Source: Bacteroidales bacterium (lineage in GTDB: Bacteria; Bacteroidota; Bacteroidia; Bacteroidales; UBA932). Taken from it: a stretch of 64,000 bases of DNA. A model generated the notes under the pieces. That model did no database searches and was not told the DNA's origin. It worked only from the letters and a program-made list of their open reading frames with translations. The stretch lies in assembly GCA_017962235.1 (NCBI GenBank), contig JAGCVS010000019.1, positions 1 to 64,000 of the forward strand, in the 5' to 3' direction. Position numbers and translations under genes: made by a program. The first letter of the stretch is position 1. Each line of letters starts with the position of its first letter. This document shows positions 11,201 to 19,920 of the stretch, piece by piece.

Positions 11201-12479
11201 AACCACCGGCATCACCCTGTCGCAGTACAACATCCCTTACGGCACCGAGCTGTTCTTTGCACACGGCGACCAGGTGAAGAAGGGCGATCTGATCTGCAAC
11301 TGGGATGCTTACAACGCACTGGCAATCTCCGAACTCTCCGGTACCGTACGCTACGAGAACCTCATAGACGGTGTAACCTACCGCGAAGAGGCTGCCGACG
11401 AGTATTCGGTACACCGCGAGAAGGTCATTATCGAGAGCCGCGACAAGAATGTCACCTCTTCCATCCATATCCTTGATGCTGACGGCAACGACATCATGCA
11501 GTACAACCTGCCTGTGGGCGCCCACATCAACGTGGAGAACGGTCAGAAGATATCCACCGGTGACATCATCTTCAAGATTCCGCGCGCTACCGGTAAGGCC
11601 GGCGATATCACCGGCGGTCTGCCGCGTGTAACCGAGCTGTTCGAGGCCCGCAACCCTTCGAACCCCGCTATCGTTTCAGAAATCAACGGCGAGGTATCCA
11701 TGGGTAAGGCCCGCAGGGGTAACCGCGAGATTATCGTAACCTCCCGCAGCGGAGAGAAGAAGACCTACAACGTGCCTCTGTCAAAGCAGATCATGGTACA
11801 GGAGAACGACTACGTCCGCGCCGGCATGCCGCTGTCAGACGGAGCCATCTCCCCCAGCGACATCCTCACCATCCTGGGTCCCGTACGCGTTCAGGAGTAC
11901 ATCGTGAACGAGGTACAGAGCGTTTACCGTATGCAGGGTGTGAAGATCAACGACAAGCACTTCGAGGTTATCGTACGTCAGATGATGCGCAAGGTTCAGA
12001 TTGTGGATCCCGGCGACACCAAGTTCCTCACTGAGCAGCTGGTGGACAAGTGGGAGTTCATAGACGAGAACGACAACATCTACGACAAGAAGGTGGTTAC
12101 CGATGCAGGTGACTCCACCGAGATGCACCCCGGCCAGATTGTTACCGTACGCGCCCTGCGCGACGAAAACTCCATTCTGCGCCGTCAGGACCTCAAGCCT
12201 GTCGTGGCCCGCGATGCGAAACCTGCAACTGCCAACCAGGTACTGCAGGGTATCACCCGCGCCGCACTGCGCACCAGCAGCTTCATGAGTGCCGCATCCT
12301 TCCAGGAGACCACCAAGGTTCTGGGCGACGCCGCCATCCGCGGCCGCATAGACCTGCTCGAGGGCCTCAAGGAGAACGTGATCTGCGGTCACCTGATTCC
12401 TGCCGGCACCGGTCAGCGTGAGTACGAGAAGCTCATCGTGACCAGCGCAGAGGATTACGAGCGCATGACTCAGCGATAG
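8226..12479 (+). CDS. rpoC: DNA-directed RNA polymerase subunit beta'
   Basis: The beta' subunit carries the catalytic magnesium site. The product is 1417 aa. The Zn1 site is Cys66, Cys68, Cys81 and Cys84. The catalytic loop NADFDGDQ has Asp472, Asp474 and Asp476. The second zinc site lies in [11 protein letters not shown] (about 888-898). The trigger-loop region follows [14 protein letters not shown]. The gene ends with TAG and is followed after 24 nt by a strong terminator, which is duplicated 7.4 kb downstream. Confidence 0.98.
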   Translation: MSFKKDTKDKSNFTSISISLASPEAILDQSRGEVLKPETVNYRTYKPERDGLFCERIFGPSKDYECHCGKYKRIRYKGIVCDRCGVEVTEKKVRRERMGHITLTVPVAHIWYFRSTPNKIGYLLGIPGKKLESVIYYEKYIVRQAGAAEQYNVMRGDLLSEDEYLDLMDKLPKENAALDDTDPNKFIAGMGAEVIYDMLKELDLDTLSYDLRHKTETETSQQRKAEALKRLSVIEAFRESKDVNRPEWMILKVIPVIPPDLRPLVPLDGGRFATSDINELYRRVIIRNNRLKRLISIKAPEVILRNEKRMLQEAVDSLFDNSRKSNAVKSEANRTLKSLSDSLKGKQGRFRQNLLGKRVDYSARSVIVVGPELKMHECGLPKYMAAELYKPFIIRKLIERGIVKTVKSAKKVVDKQGPEIWDILENVMKGHPVLLNRAPTLHRLGIQAFQPRLIEGKAIQLHPLACTAFNADFDGDQMAVHLPLGNAAVLEAQLLMLGSHNILNPANGAPITVPSQDMVLGLYYITKEREGAKGQGLTFYGPEESIIAYNEGRVTLQTKIKVRLPKDKMHPELGTQIIETTPGRLMFNQVVPDEVPYINTLLKKKNLRDIIGDVLKYTGVARTSKFLDDIKDLGYKMAYLGGLLFNLADVIVPEQKHELIEKGYKEVDEIQSNYDMGFITNNERYNKVIDVWSKTNNDLTKIVEKQIAADDQGFNPVYMMLDSGARGSKDQIRQLCGMRGLMAKPQKSGSAGAEIIENPILANFREGLSVLEYFISTHGARKGLADTALKTADAGYLTRRLVDVSHDVIINEEDCGTLRGLVATAIKDKDEIVETLGERILGRTSVHNIYNPLTGELILEAGEQITEAIVEQIEKLPIEQVEIRSVLTCESRKGVCAKCYGRNLATGRMVEKGEVVGVIAAQSIGEPGTQLTLRTFHVGGTASNVVSDSEIKAKYDGRVEFEELRTITKVDPDGTNHTIVVGRTAEMTIKDATTGITLSQYNIPYGTELFFAHGDQVKKGDLICNWDAYNALAISELSGTVRYENLIDGVTYREEAADEYSVHREKVIIESRDKNVTSSIHILDADGNDIMQYNLPVGAHINVENGQKISTGDIIFKIPRATGKAGDITGGLPRVTELFEARNPSNPAIVSEINGEVSMGKARRGNREIIVTSRSGEKKTYNVPLSKQIMVQENDYVRAGMPLSDGAISPSDILTILGPVRVQEYIVNEVQSVYRMQGVKINDKHFEVIVRQMMRKVQIVDPGDTKFLTEQLVDKWEFIDENDNIYDKKVVTDAGDSTEMHPGQIVTVRALRDENSILRRQDLKPVVARDAKPATANQVLQGITRAALRTSSFMSAASFQETTKVLGDAAIRGRIDLLEGLKENVICGHLIPAGTGQREYEKLIVTSAEDYERMTQR

Positions 12480-12500
12480 TTACCTGTCGCCATCAATTAA

Positions 12501-12537
12501 GAAAGCCAGCCGGAGAGATTCGGTTGGCTTTTTTATT
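12501..12537 (+). repeat. 37-bp direct repeat, copy 1, containing the rpoC terminator
   Basis: The 37 bases at 12501-12537 are identical to 19870-19906, exactly 7369 bp downstream. The flanks differ on both sides of each copy. The repeat contains the complete rpoC intrinsic terminator and brackets the RHS toxin island. Confidence 0.95.
12504..12534 (+). terminator. rpoC intrinsic terminator
   Basis: A 9-bp stem (AGCCAGCCG 12504-12512 with CGGTTGGCT 12521-12529, one G-T wobble) has an 8-nt loop and is followed by a run of six T. It lies 24 nt downstream of the rpoC stop. Confidence 0.92.
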
Positions 12538-12636
12538 GTTAATCCCCCCTGTAGATATGTACCCCATTCAACAAGGCCTTCCATTGAAGCCATCTTTATA
12601 CATTGTCTTCTTCTTGCTCCTTATTCCATTATTCTC

Positions 12637-12644
12637 TATCTTTG
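12637..12644 (+). promoter_or_regulatory. -7 box of the RHS gene promoter
   Basis: TATCTTTG matches the Bacteroidota -7 consensus TAnnTTTG exactly. A CTTG about 20 bp upstream (12613-12616) is a partial -33 element. The box ends 15 nt before the ATG at 12660. Confidence 0.7.
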
Positions 12645-12659
12645 AAAAAAAGCTCCTCT

Positions 12660-15600
12660 ATGAAACTACGGTTGTTCCTTTCTACCGCTTTGTTGTTGTT
12701 TTGGTGTACTGCTTTCGGGCAGACATACCGCTTTAATTATTCACACGACACGATTGGAAACAGGACCTCGCGGGTTTATCAGGGTGCGGTTCCGTCTAAA
12801 GGTAGCAAAATTGATGTTTTTTCTGAACAAGAAGTTGCTTCGGAAGATGTTGCAGATGTTGCCGGCGTAGATTCTATAAACACCACCCCGCTTCTCCCGT
12901 CAACGGCAGAGCAAGATACCGTGCAGTATGGCCCGCTGGTGAAGACACAGGCAGAGAAAGACGCGTGCCGGAAGCAGATGATGGAAGAGTTATTGAGGCT
13001 GAAACCTTATGTCAGTCCAGGAGAAAAAAGCTCTTCGTCGACGTATTCCGTAGGAGAGATTCCATTGCAATACGGCGTCTCCGGCAGCGGCGCACGCACG
13101 TACAGCGTTCCTATTTATACGGCTCCGGATATAAAGTACGCTCCGTCCCTTTCTCTGGTATATAACAGCCAGGGAGGCCATGGTTACGGCGGTTATGGCT
13201 GGGATTTGGGGGGAATATCAGCAATCACGCTTACAAGTAAGACCATCTATTGGGATGACACTGTAAAGGCTGCTTCGGCCCAGGACACAGCCGGTGTCTT
13301 CTGCCTGGACGGAATCCGACTTGTCCGTAATGATAATTCCGTTACCAAATCTGCGTATCCGCTTGTAACCGCCACCGGCCACATCTTGGTTGCACCGGTC
13401 CGTGGAGTATCCGGTTACATAAAATCCTTCAATGTCCTTTATCCGGACGGCACACGGGCCGTCTTTGGAACAGGCACAGACCTTGGTTTCACACTCCCGG
13501 CATATCCGGTTGTCCGTGCCACAAATATCGAGGGCAAGAAGATAGAATACGCCTACACGCTTGATAACACGGACGGCAACCATACCCTTAACAGTATAAG
13601 TTACGGATTCAATAACTCGGGAACAGCAACGGCATCTGTACAGTTCACATCTGTTGCAGATACCGCATATATCTATTTTGCGGGGAAGAAGATAAGGCGC
13701 TCTCCCCGAATCACATGTATTACATCGATATCGTCGGGGATAACCCTGTATACATACTCCCTGACTTATCAGACAATCGGTGGAACGCAGATGTTGAAGA
13801 CAATCAGCCTCTCAAATTCTTCGGGAAATAGTCTTCCTCCCCTGACATTTACATACTGGACGGAGGCGTTCCCACACTCCGGACAAGATTCTATCAAACT
13901 GGCAAAAACGCGTTCCTTGGCATACATTTTCTCTCCAGGGGAGAGCGCTTTTGTGCTGAAACGGGGTAAGTTTTCTGTGGGCAATTACAACGACGGCCTT
14001 ATTGCATACAGAGACCTTCCCATATATGAAGAAGATGGTTTGGGTGGATACATTTGTGACTATTCCGCGTCAAACTATGCATTTACTGCCAGCATACAGA
14101 ATGAGACATATATGGCGACAATGCCCACCGGCACCGGATTCCAGACTGCAGAGGCAGTAGATACAAACGGTGATGGTGTTGATGAACTGATCAGGGTCTG
14201 CTGCGGTGCAACCAGTGAGTTAACGATGACCACAAGCCTAGACATTTCCAAATACAGGCTGGACTCATGGGGGAACCCTACTTATCATACGGACTTCAGT
14301 GTTTACTTGACAGGGGTCATTGATGGAATTGACCATGTCAGTCCGTACCTGCGTACTTACAGGTGGGGCGACTTCCTTGGCAACGGCAAGACACAGCTGA
14401 TGGTGCTGACATATTCTGACAACAGTTTCAATGAAAGCCAGACTGCTTCAGTGGCGTTGGTGGACCTGGACACTGAAACCAAACTGTTTCAGTTGGAGTC
14501 AACATATCACATGCAGATTTCAAGTTCAGAGGACAAGAGGATTTTCGCAGCGGACATAGACGGAGACGGGCGAACAGAGGTGTGTCAGGCAACATCCGGC
14601 GGCTTGAGGATTTACAGGCTCAACCAGAACGGGTATACGCTGGAGAGGACACTTACAAGTGTCCCTGTAGGAGTTATTGATTCCAACCAAACATACTATA
14701 CCGATATCAATTCAGACGGATATCTTGATATCCTCAAAGCCCCCGATACTGGTAGTGGATGGGATCTTTACATGAATACAGGGTTGGATTATGTCAACAC
14801 CACCGTACAGATATGTTCTGTCTCATCAACGGACGGTTTTCTGTTCATGGACATTGACAGGGATGGTTATCCCGACCTTATGAAGATAAGCGGTACGAGT
14901 ATCGGATTCTATCCCAACCAGAGCGGCTTGTCGTTCGGACAGTATAAGAGTGGCAATATCAGTGTGTCAGCCCTTGGCAATATCCTGCCGCCAAACGTCG
15001 TTGACTACACGTCCATGAGTAGTTTCATGATTGCCGACGGACAATACATATACGATTATTATTATACTTCCTATGCGCAGCAGATGCGCTTGATGCGGCA
15101 GTCCAAGGACAGCTATGGTAAGTTTGTAGTGAACGATTATGGGTATCTTCCACATCATAGTTTGTACTGGACGGATAACCCAACCGGTATAGTCACATCT
15201 GCGGGTTACCAGTTGCGGACCCTGCCGCTGTATGTCCTCACCGTTGCTAATGGCATGCTTTCTTCTGCTTCAACATCACCCGACTTCCTTAGTGAAACGT
15301 ACGAGTGGCATGACGGCGTGGTCCACACCCGTGGTCTCGGCTTCTGCGGCTTCTGCAAGACTCGAACGGAATCGACTCTAGACGGCGAAAAGCAAGTGTA
15401 CTTGAACAGTTATAATCCCCAGAAGAGAGGCATACCTGTTAACGAGGCCAAATATATTACCAACGAGTATGCTACGGCTTTCAAAACCACGACGTATACC
15501 TTTGATGAACATACCACAACATACGGCAAATTGTCACCCCGTCTTTCTCAGATGGTCACCAGTGACAATGTTACAGGGGTGACAACAACAACGACATACA

Positions 15601-18600
15601 CATATGACAGTTACGATTATCCGCAGTATATCTATACAGTAAAGACAGGGTATGTCGGTTCGAGCCAGATGAGTACCAGTGATGTGACAACCATATCATA
15701 TGACCATCATAACAACATAAACAAATATGTGCTCGGGTCGGTGAACACACAGACCACAATGAGCGACCGTAACGGTGATAATGTCCGTAATCTTGGCGAA
15801 CGGTTCACTTTTGTAAGGGATACCCTGTATAGGGTTGTTAAAAAGAGAACATACAAGGCCAGGTACGACTCGCCGGCAAGCATGGTATTCTATTCTGTAT
15901 CCACACAGCAGTGGACATATGATTCCCATGGCAACATAACAAGGGAAGAGTCTGCACCAAGTGGGTCCAATGTATTCGTGGGCAAGTCCTATGCCTACGA
16001 TTCTTCCGGCAAGCACATGGTGTCTTCTACGGACGAGATGGGACATGTGACGCTCTACTCCGGATTCAATGCATATGGCGCCCCGACAACCATCACCAAT
16101 TACAAGGGGCAGAACACATCCGTCACATACGACGGCTGGGGACGCGTTCTGCAGACCACATATCCCAACGGGACGATAGAAGCCGTGTCACGTTCATGGA
16201 GCACCGTGGGCTCTTATGAGGAATCGAAAACAGTTACGGGTCAGCCGGATGTCAAGGTGACCTATGATGCCATGGGGAGAAACGTCCTTTCTTCACAGAA
16301 GCGGTTCAATGGTCAGTGGCAAACGATCAAGACGGAGTATAAACAACGCGGCTTGATTTTTCGTGTGTCACTTCCATATCAGAACGCTTCAAATCTGCAC
16401 TGGAAGACGTACGGTTATGACCATTACGGCCGGGTAGAAAGCATAATTGAAGACTCTGGAAGACAGACTACGTGGTTGTATTCGGGTACTGCCGTTACAG
16501 AGGTTAAGGATGGTGTGTCGGTTACACGCAGGTTTGATCCCGCCGGCAACCTTAAGAAAGTCACAGATGCCTCCGGCACATTCACCTATAACTATCAAGA
16601 CGACGGACAGCTTTCTTCCGTTGGCAGGACCACCTCCACAACAGTAACGTTCGCGTATGACACCATCGGAAGACGCACGTCCATTGTGGACCCCTCCGCC
16701 GGAACCCGGACCACCTCATACACCATCAATAGCAACGGTACCTCTTCTGTCACGGAGACCAATGCCCTCGGAAGCATCATATCATCCTATGATGCTCTTG
16801 GCAGGATGACGGGTATCGTTCGGCCCGATTTCAACACGGTGTTCTCATATGATACGTGCGGCAGATTGATTTCGGCGGTATCCACCAACAGCACATCCAC
16901 GGAGTATACCTATGATGCTTATGACCGCGTGCTTTCCTTCAAGGAATCTGTCCCCGACAGCCGTTGGCTGCAGAAGGCATATACATATGGTTCGGGTGGC
17001 AACGTCTCCACAATCGCCTATACCTCCCAGAGGGGATACATCACGACCGAGACATACGGATATACGAACGGCCACAACACATCCATAACTCTTCCGGACA
17101 ACACCGTCGTATTCCAGCTCGACGGGGAGAACCCCCTTGGGCAGCCAACGTCCGCAACATCGGGAAACGTGTCGCGATCATATGGTTATACTGATTATGG
17201 CCTTCCTACATTCCGCAAGTTGAACAACGGCACACTTCAGAACTTCGCATACACATTTGATGCGACAACGGGGAATCTCTCCAGCCGGGCGAGAACCCAG
17301 GGTGGCACAACCACAACGGAGACGTTCTCATACGACAATCTAGGGCGTCTCTCCGCCATCGGAAGCAATACGATAACATATAGTGTAGCCAACAATATCA
17401 CTTCCATCGGAGGAGTGGGGACAATGGACTACACTGCAAGCACGCATCCATACACCATAACAAGCCTGGACACTTCATCACCATCCTCTATTGGTACGGC
17501 AACCCAGACGGTGACATACAAGGCGTACGACAGGCCGGCCACCATAACTCAGGGGAATTATTCGGCAGAGTTCATGTACAACGCATCCCACGACCGCGTG
17601 AAGATGACAGTGACGCTACCTAGTACGGATGAACTGACCAGATATTATATCGGCGGCAACTATGAGGTACAGGTGGATGATGAACAAGGCATAACCACAG
17701 AGAACCTGTATCTGGGTGGTGACGCATATTCTGCGCCGATGGTGCTGCAGAGCAACGGCGGTACAACGTGGACCCCTTACGTCATAGGGAGGGACTATCT
17801 TGGAAGCATCACCCACCTCGCCTATACCAATGGTAACTGGGTGGAGAGGAAGAACTATGGTGCGTGGGGTACCGGCAGTCCGGTTTCGGCCCTATGGCGT
17901 GGATACTGTGGGCACGAACACCTGACCATGTTCGGCCTCATAAACATGAATGCCCGGCTCTACGATCCGGTTCTCGGCCGGTTCCTTTCCCCGGATCCTT
18001 TCATACAGGCGCCCGACATCCCCGGCAACTTCAACCGTTACGCGTATTGTCTGAACAATCCGCTGAAGTATACGGATGAAAGTGGGGAGGTATTTGGGAC
18101 AATACTCGGCCTTATGTCGGATTTGATTAATAACGTATTTGTTAAGACATTAAAAGGCGAAGAATGGGATTGGACTCAGACTAAGCTTGGTTGGGAAATA
18201 GATAAAGCATGGTTTTATACAGATTCGAATAAAAGCGAAGGAGGTCAGATATGGGAAGTAGTATCTCGCTTTACGTGGCAATTGCCCCAAACTGTGATAG
18301 GTGATATCTTTGTTTCTGGAGCGAACGCACTTGGACTTGTCAACAGTATTACGCATAATTACGGAATTACTGCCGTTGATATGGGTTTAGAAGGAGGTGC
18401 TGTAACAATCGGACATTTCTCAGCGGGCCCGAAGGGTTATATTGCAGATTGGCGCGACAATTTATTCGTACACGAATATGGCCATTATATTCAAAGCCAG
18501 CAGCAGGGGCTCGCGTTTCTTTTTGTTGTTGGTTTGCCCAGTCTTATGAGCGCAGAGCTTTCTGACTTAGGGCCTGCGCACATCGATAGATGGTTTGAAG

Positions 18601-18845
18601 CGAATGCCAGTAAACAAGGGGCAAACTATTTTGATAAATACTATGGTCCGACAGTGGGGTTAGCAACGGCCTTTGATAAAATCGCATTTTCTAACGATAA
18701 ATATACTACTTATATCAACCCGCGAGATGGTGGCAATAATTATTATGGCTATCCAACAGACGGTGCGTTCCACTGGACAGACCCTTTGCTTTATGTTCTT
18801 GAGTTATACTTGCTTGATTTCACTATGCGTCTAATATTTTTATAG
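12660..18845 (+). CDS. Large RHS/SpvB-type polymorphic toxin with HEYGH metallopeptidase-like tip
   Basis: RHS proteins form a closed beta shell around a variable C-terminal toxin. This 2061-aa protein has a Sec signal peptide (residues 1-20, ending AFGQ), an SpvB-like region (from about 130), FG-GAP/VCBS-type repeats (DTNGDGVDE about 500, DIDGDGRTE about 630, DINSDGYLD about 680, DIDRDGYPD about 728) and many YD/RHS repeats (about 1000-1760). The RHS core boundary LGRFLSPDP is at about 1772-1780 and ends near DESGE at about 1806. The tip after that carries HEYGH (His1938, Glu1939, His1942) and a candidate third ligand Glu1980 in WFEANA, so I infer a zinc peptidase. The repeats are GC-rich (17101-17160 about 62 %) while the tip is AT-rich (18121-18180 about one third GC), a sign of tip exchange. 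I chose ATG 12660 because it gives the signal peptide; an upstream ATG at 12603 would add 19 residues. The export route is unknown and no T9SS C-terminal signal is seen. Confidence 0.88.
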   Translation: MKLRLFLSTALLLFWCTAFGQTYRFNYSHDTIGNRTSRVYQGAVPSKGSKIDVFSEQEVASEDVADVAGVDSINTTPLLPSTAEQDTVQYGPLVKTQAEKDACRKQMMEELLRLKPYVSPGEKSSSSTYSVGEIPLQYGVSGSGARTYSVPIYTAPDIKYAPSLSLVYNSQGGHGYGGYGWDLGGISAITLTSKTIYWDDTVKAASAQDTAGVFCLDGIRLVRNDNSVTKSAYPLVTATGHILVAPVRGVSGYIKSFNVLYPDGTRAVFGTGTDLGFTLPAYPVVRATNIEGKKIEYAYTLDNTDGNHTLNSISYGFNNSGTATASVQFTSVADTAYIYFAGKKIRRSPRITCITSISSGITLYTYSLTYQTIGGTQMLKTISLSNSSGNSLPPLTFTYWTEAFPHSGQDSIKLAKTRSLAYIFSPGESAFVLKRGKFSVGNYNDGLIAYRDLPIYEEDGLGGYICDYSASNYAFTASIQNETYMATMPTGTGFQTAEAVDTNGDGVDELIRVCCGATSELTMTTSLDISKYRLDSWGNPTYHTDFSVYLTGVIDGIDHVSPYLRTYRWGDFLGNGKTQLMVLTYSDNSFNESQTASVALVDLDTETKLFQLESTYHMQISSSEDKRIFAADIDGDGRTEVCQATSGGLRIYRLNQNGYTLERTLTSVPVGVIDSNQTYYTDINSDGYLDILKAPDTGSGWDLYMNTGLDYVNTTVQICSVSSTDGFLFMDIDRDGYPDLMKISGTSIGFYPNQSGLSFGQYKSGNISVSALGNILPPNVVDYTSMSSFMIADGQYIYDYYYTSYAQQMRLMRQSKDSYGKFVVNDYGYLPHHSLYWTDNPTGIVTSAGYQLRTLPLYVLTVANGMLSSASTSPDFLSETYEWHDGVVHTRGLGFCGFCKTRTESTLDGEKQVYLNSYNPQKRGIPVNEAKYITNEYATAFKTTTYTFDEHTTTYGKLSPRLSQMVTSDNVTGVTTTTTYTYDSYDYPQYIYTVKTGYVGSSQMSTSDVTTISYDHHNNINKYVLGSVNTQTTMSDRNGDNVRNLGERFTFVRDTLYRVVKKRTYKARYDSPASMVFYSVSTQQWTYDSHGNITREESAPSGSNVFVGKSYAYDSSGKHMVSSTDEMGHVTLYSGFNAYGAPTTITNYKGQNTSVTYDGWGRVLQTTYPNGTIEAVSRSWSTVGSYEESKTVTGQPDVKVTYDAMGRNVLSSQKRFNGQWQTIKTEYKQRGLIFRVSLPYQNASNLHWKTYGYDHYGRVESIIEDSGRQTTWLYSGTAVTEVKDGVSVTRRFDPAGNLKKVTDASGTFTYNYQDDGQLSSVGRTTSTTVTFAYDTIGRRTSIVDPSAGTRTTSYTINSNGTSSVTETNALGSIISSYDALGRMTGIVRPDFNTVFSYDTCGRLISAVSTNSTSTEYTYDAYDRVLSFKESVPDSRWLQKAYTYGSGGNVSTIAYTSQRGYITTETYGYTNGHNTSITLPDNTVVFQLDGENPLGQPTSATSGNVSRSYGYTDYGLPTFRKLNNGTLQNFAYTFDATTGNLSSRARTQGGTTTTETFSYDNLGRLSAIGSNTITYSVANNITSIGGVGTMDYTASTHPYTITSLDTSSPSSIGTATQTVTYKAYDRPATITQGNYSAEFMYNASHDRVKMTVTLPSTDELTRYYIGGNYEVQVDDEQGITTENLYLGGDAYSAPMVLQSNGGTTWTPYVIGRDYLGSITHLAYTNGNWVERKNYGAWGTGSPVSALWRGYCGHEHLTMFGLINMNARLYDPVLGRFLSPDPFIQAPDIPGNFNRYAYCLNNPLKYTDESGEVFGTILGLMSDLINNVFVKTLKGEEWDWTQTKLGWEIDKAWFYTDSNKSEGGQIWEVVSRFTWQLPQTVIGDIFVSGANALGLVNSITHNYGITAVDMGLEGGAVTIGHFSAGPKGYIADWRDNLFVHEYGHYIQSQQQGLAFLFVVGLPSLMSAELSDLGPAHIDRWFEANASKQGANYFDKYYGPTVGLATAFDKIAFSNDKYTTYINPRDGGNNYYGYPTDGAFHWTDPLLYVLELYLLDFTMRLIFL

Positions 18846-18909
18846 CCATGAAAAAGGGAGTCTTTGCTTTGATGTCACAATTACTGATAGTGATATCTCT
18901 ATATAGTTG
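18822..18909 (+). repeat. 88-bp direct repeat, copy 1 (RHS 3' end plus lipoprotein 5' end)
   Basis: Bases 18822-18909 are identical to 19334-19421 (offset 512). The unit covers the last codons and stop of the RHS gene, the 2-nt gap and the signal-peptide codons of the first lipoprotein. Weaker similarity continues beyond both ends. Confidence 0.93.
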
Positions 18910-19282
18910 CAAAAAAAAAGATTATCAACCGTTCATTGTTAAGAATGATTCTAAAGATTCAATAGCGGTTATCATGTCTACTTCGCATATAGAATACTGC
19001 GTCCAAGTGCCATACAGCACATCCATGGAGCGTGATATTTTTATCAAAACAGTTTGTATACCTCCCCATTCATATAGAGATTATGGGTATAATCACTATT
19101 TTGATGAGGACGATTCGGAAAACTTCTGGTTGGATGTTTACATCTATCTTTGGAGTGATGTGCGGACGCTGTCTTGTGAAGAGTTTGAACGAACACACCC
19201 ATTAAAGCATGTGTGGTCGGTAACGAAAGCAGACTTGGATCAGTGTGGTTGGATACTTACATATTCGCCATCGTCTGAATAA
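18848..19282 (+). CDS. Small lipoprotein 1 downstream of RHS toxin, candidate immunity protein
   Basis: I do not recognise a named family. The 144-aa product begins with a lipoprotein signal peptide (MKKG start, lipobox LYSC, Cys21). The mature part is acidic and rich in aromatic residues, with conserved segments FIVKNDSKDSIAVIMS and WLDVYIYLW. It starts 2 nt after the RHS stop, so it is translated from the same message. The position immediately after a toxin tip, the AT-rich composition and the pairing with a paralogue suggest an immunity protein. A lipid anchor would place it in the envelope, where it could meet an incoming or outgoing protease. That function is inferred. It shares clear similarity along its full length with the next gene. 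Confidence 0.75.
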   Translation: MKKGVFALMSQLLIVISLYSCKKKDYQPFIVKNDSKDSIAVIMSTSHIEYCVQVPYSTSMERDIFIKTVCIPPHSYRDYGYNHYFDEDDSENFWLDVYIYLWSDVRTLSCEEFERTHPLKHVWSVTKADLDQCGWILTYSPSSE

Positions 19283-19333
19283 TCGGAATACATGTAATAA
19301 TGGAATGCTTTTGAGTATTTCTTGCTAGGTGTT

Positions 19334-19421
19334 ACTATGCGTCTAATATTTTTATAGCCATGAAAAAGGGAGTCTTTGCTTTGATGTCACAATTACTGAT
19401 AGTGATATCTCTATATAGTTG
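19334..19421 (+). repeat. 88-bp direct repeat, copy 2 (orphan RHS 3' tail plus lipoprotein 5' end)
   Basis: This is the second copy of the 88-bp repeat. Here the RHS-derived part is not attached to an RHS gene: it is a residual tail directly upstream of the second lipoprotein, with imperfect similarity extending about 20 nt further upstream. Confidence 0.93.
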
Positions 19422-19782
19422 TCAAAAAAGAGAATACCAGCCCTTCATTGTTAAGAATGATTCTAAAGATTCAATAGCTGTTATCATGTCCCATACGCAT
19501 ATGGAGTACTGCGTCCAAGTGCCGAATGGCACAGACATGGAGCGAGATCTTTTTGTTAATTCTGTTTGTATTCCGCCCCATTCATATAGAGACTATGGGT
19601 ATATTCACTATTTTGACGTGGATAATCCAGAAGAATTCTGGTTGGACGTTTACATATATCTTTGGAGAGATGTGCGGACATTATCTTGTGAAGAATTTGA
19701 ACGTATACACCCGTTAAAGTATGTGTGGTCAGTAACAAAAGCAGACATGGAACAGTGTGGTTTGACACTTACCTATCAATAA
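19360..19782 (+). CDS. Small lipoprotein 2, diverged paralogue of the preceding gene
   Basis: The 140-aa lipoprotein has the same signal peptide as the preceding gene (Cys21 in LYSC). The body is diverged but alignable: FIVKNDSKDSIAVIMS, then a Tyr-rich HSYRDYGY segment and WLDVYIYLW. The copies differ mainly at residues 22-30 (around Q-P-F), 45-60 and the C-terminus. The stretch upstream repeats the last codons of the RHS gene, so the gene probably derives from another tip-plus-immunity module. It may protect against a related tip no longer present here (orphan immunity). Function is inferred. Confidence 0.72.
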   Translation: MKKGVFALMSQLLIVISLYSCQKREYQPFIVKNDSKDSIAVIMSHTHMEYCVQVPNGTDMERDLFVNSVCIPPHSYRDYGYIHYFDVDNPEEFWLDVYIYLWRDVRTLSCEEFERIHPLKYVWSVTKADMEQCGLTLTYQ

Positions 19783-19869
19783 TTCTATTTAATAGCCAGC
19801 ATTTCTGTTACGAGCGCGAGCGTTTTAAACACATATTCCATCGGGATACTCAATTTTGGCAAATATAAG

Positions 19870-19906
19870 GAAAGCCAGCCGGAGAGATTCGGTTGGCTTT
19901 TTTATT
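19870..19906 (+). repeat. 37-bp direct repeat, copy 2, at the right edge of the RHS island
   Basis: It is identical to 12501-12537. Here the terminator copy follows the lipoproteins and abuts the promoter of the subtilase gene; the last T of the repeat is the first base of its TATCTTTG box. Confidence 0.95.
19873..19903 (+). terminator. Terminator at the end of the RHS island (copy of the rpoC terminator)
   Basis: The same 9-bp stem, 8-nt loop and six-T run as the rpoC terminator end transcription of the RHS-lipoprotein unit just upstream of the subtilase promoter. Confidence 0.9.
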
Positions 19907-19913
19907 ATCTTTG
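19906..19913 (+). promoter_or_regulatory. -7 box of the subtilase gene
   Basis: TATCTTTG is a perfect TAnnTTTG match that ends 7 nt before the ATG at 19921, so the 5' leader would be only a few nucleotides. Confidence 0.72.
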
Positions 19914-19920
19914 TACGAAT

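Noticed and set aside
12524..12736. 70-codon frame starting in the rpoC terminator
   Set aside because: It overlaps the signal-peptide region of the RHS gene in another frame and has no start signals.
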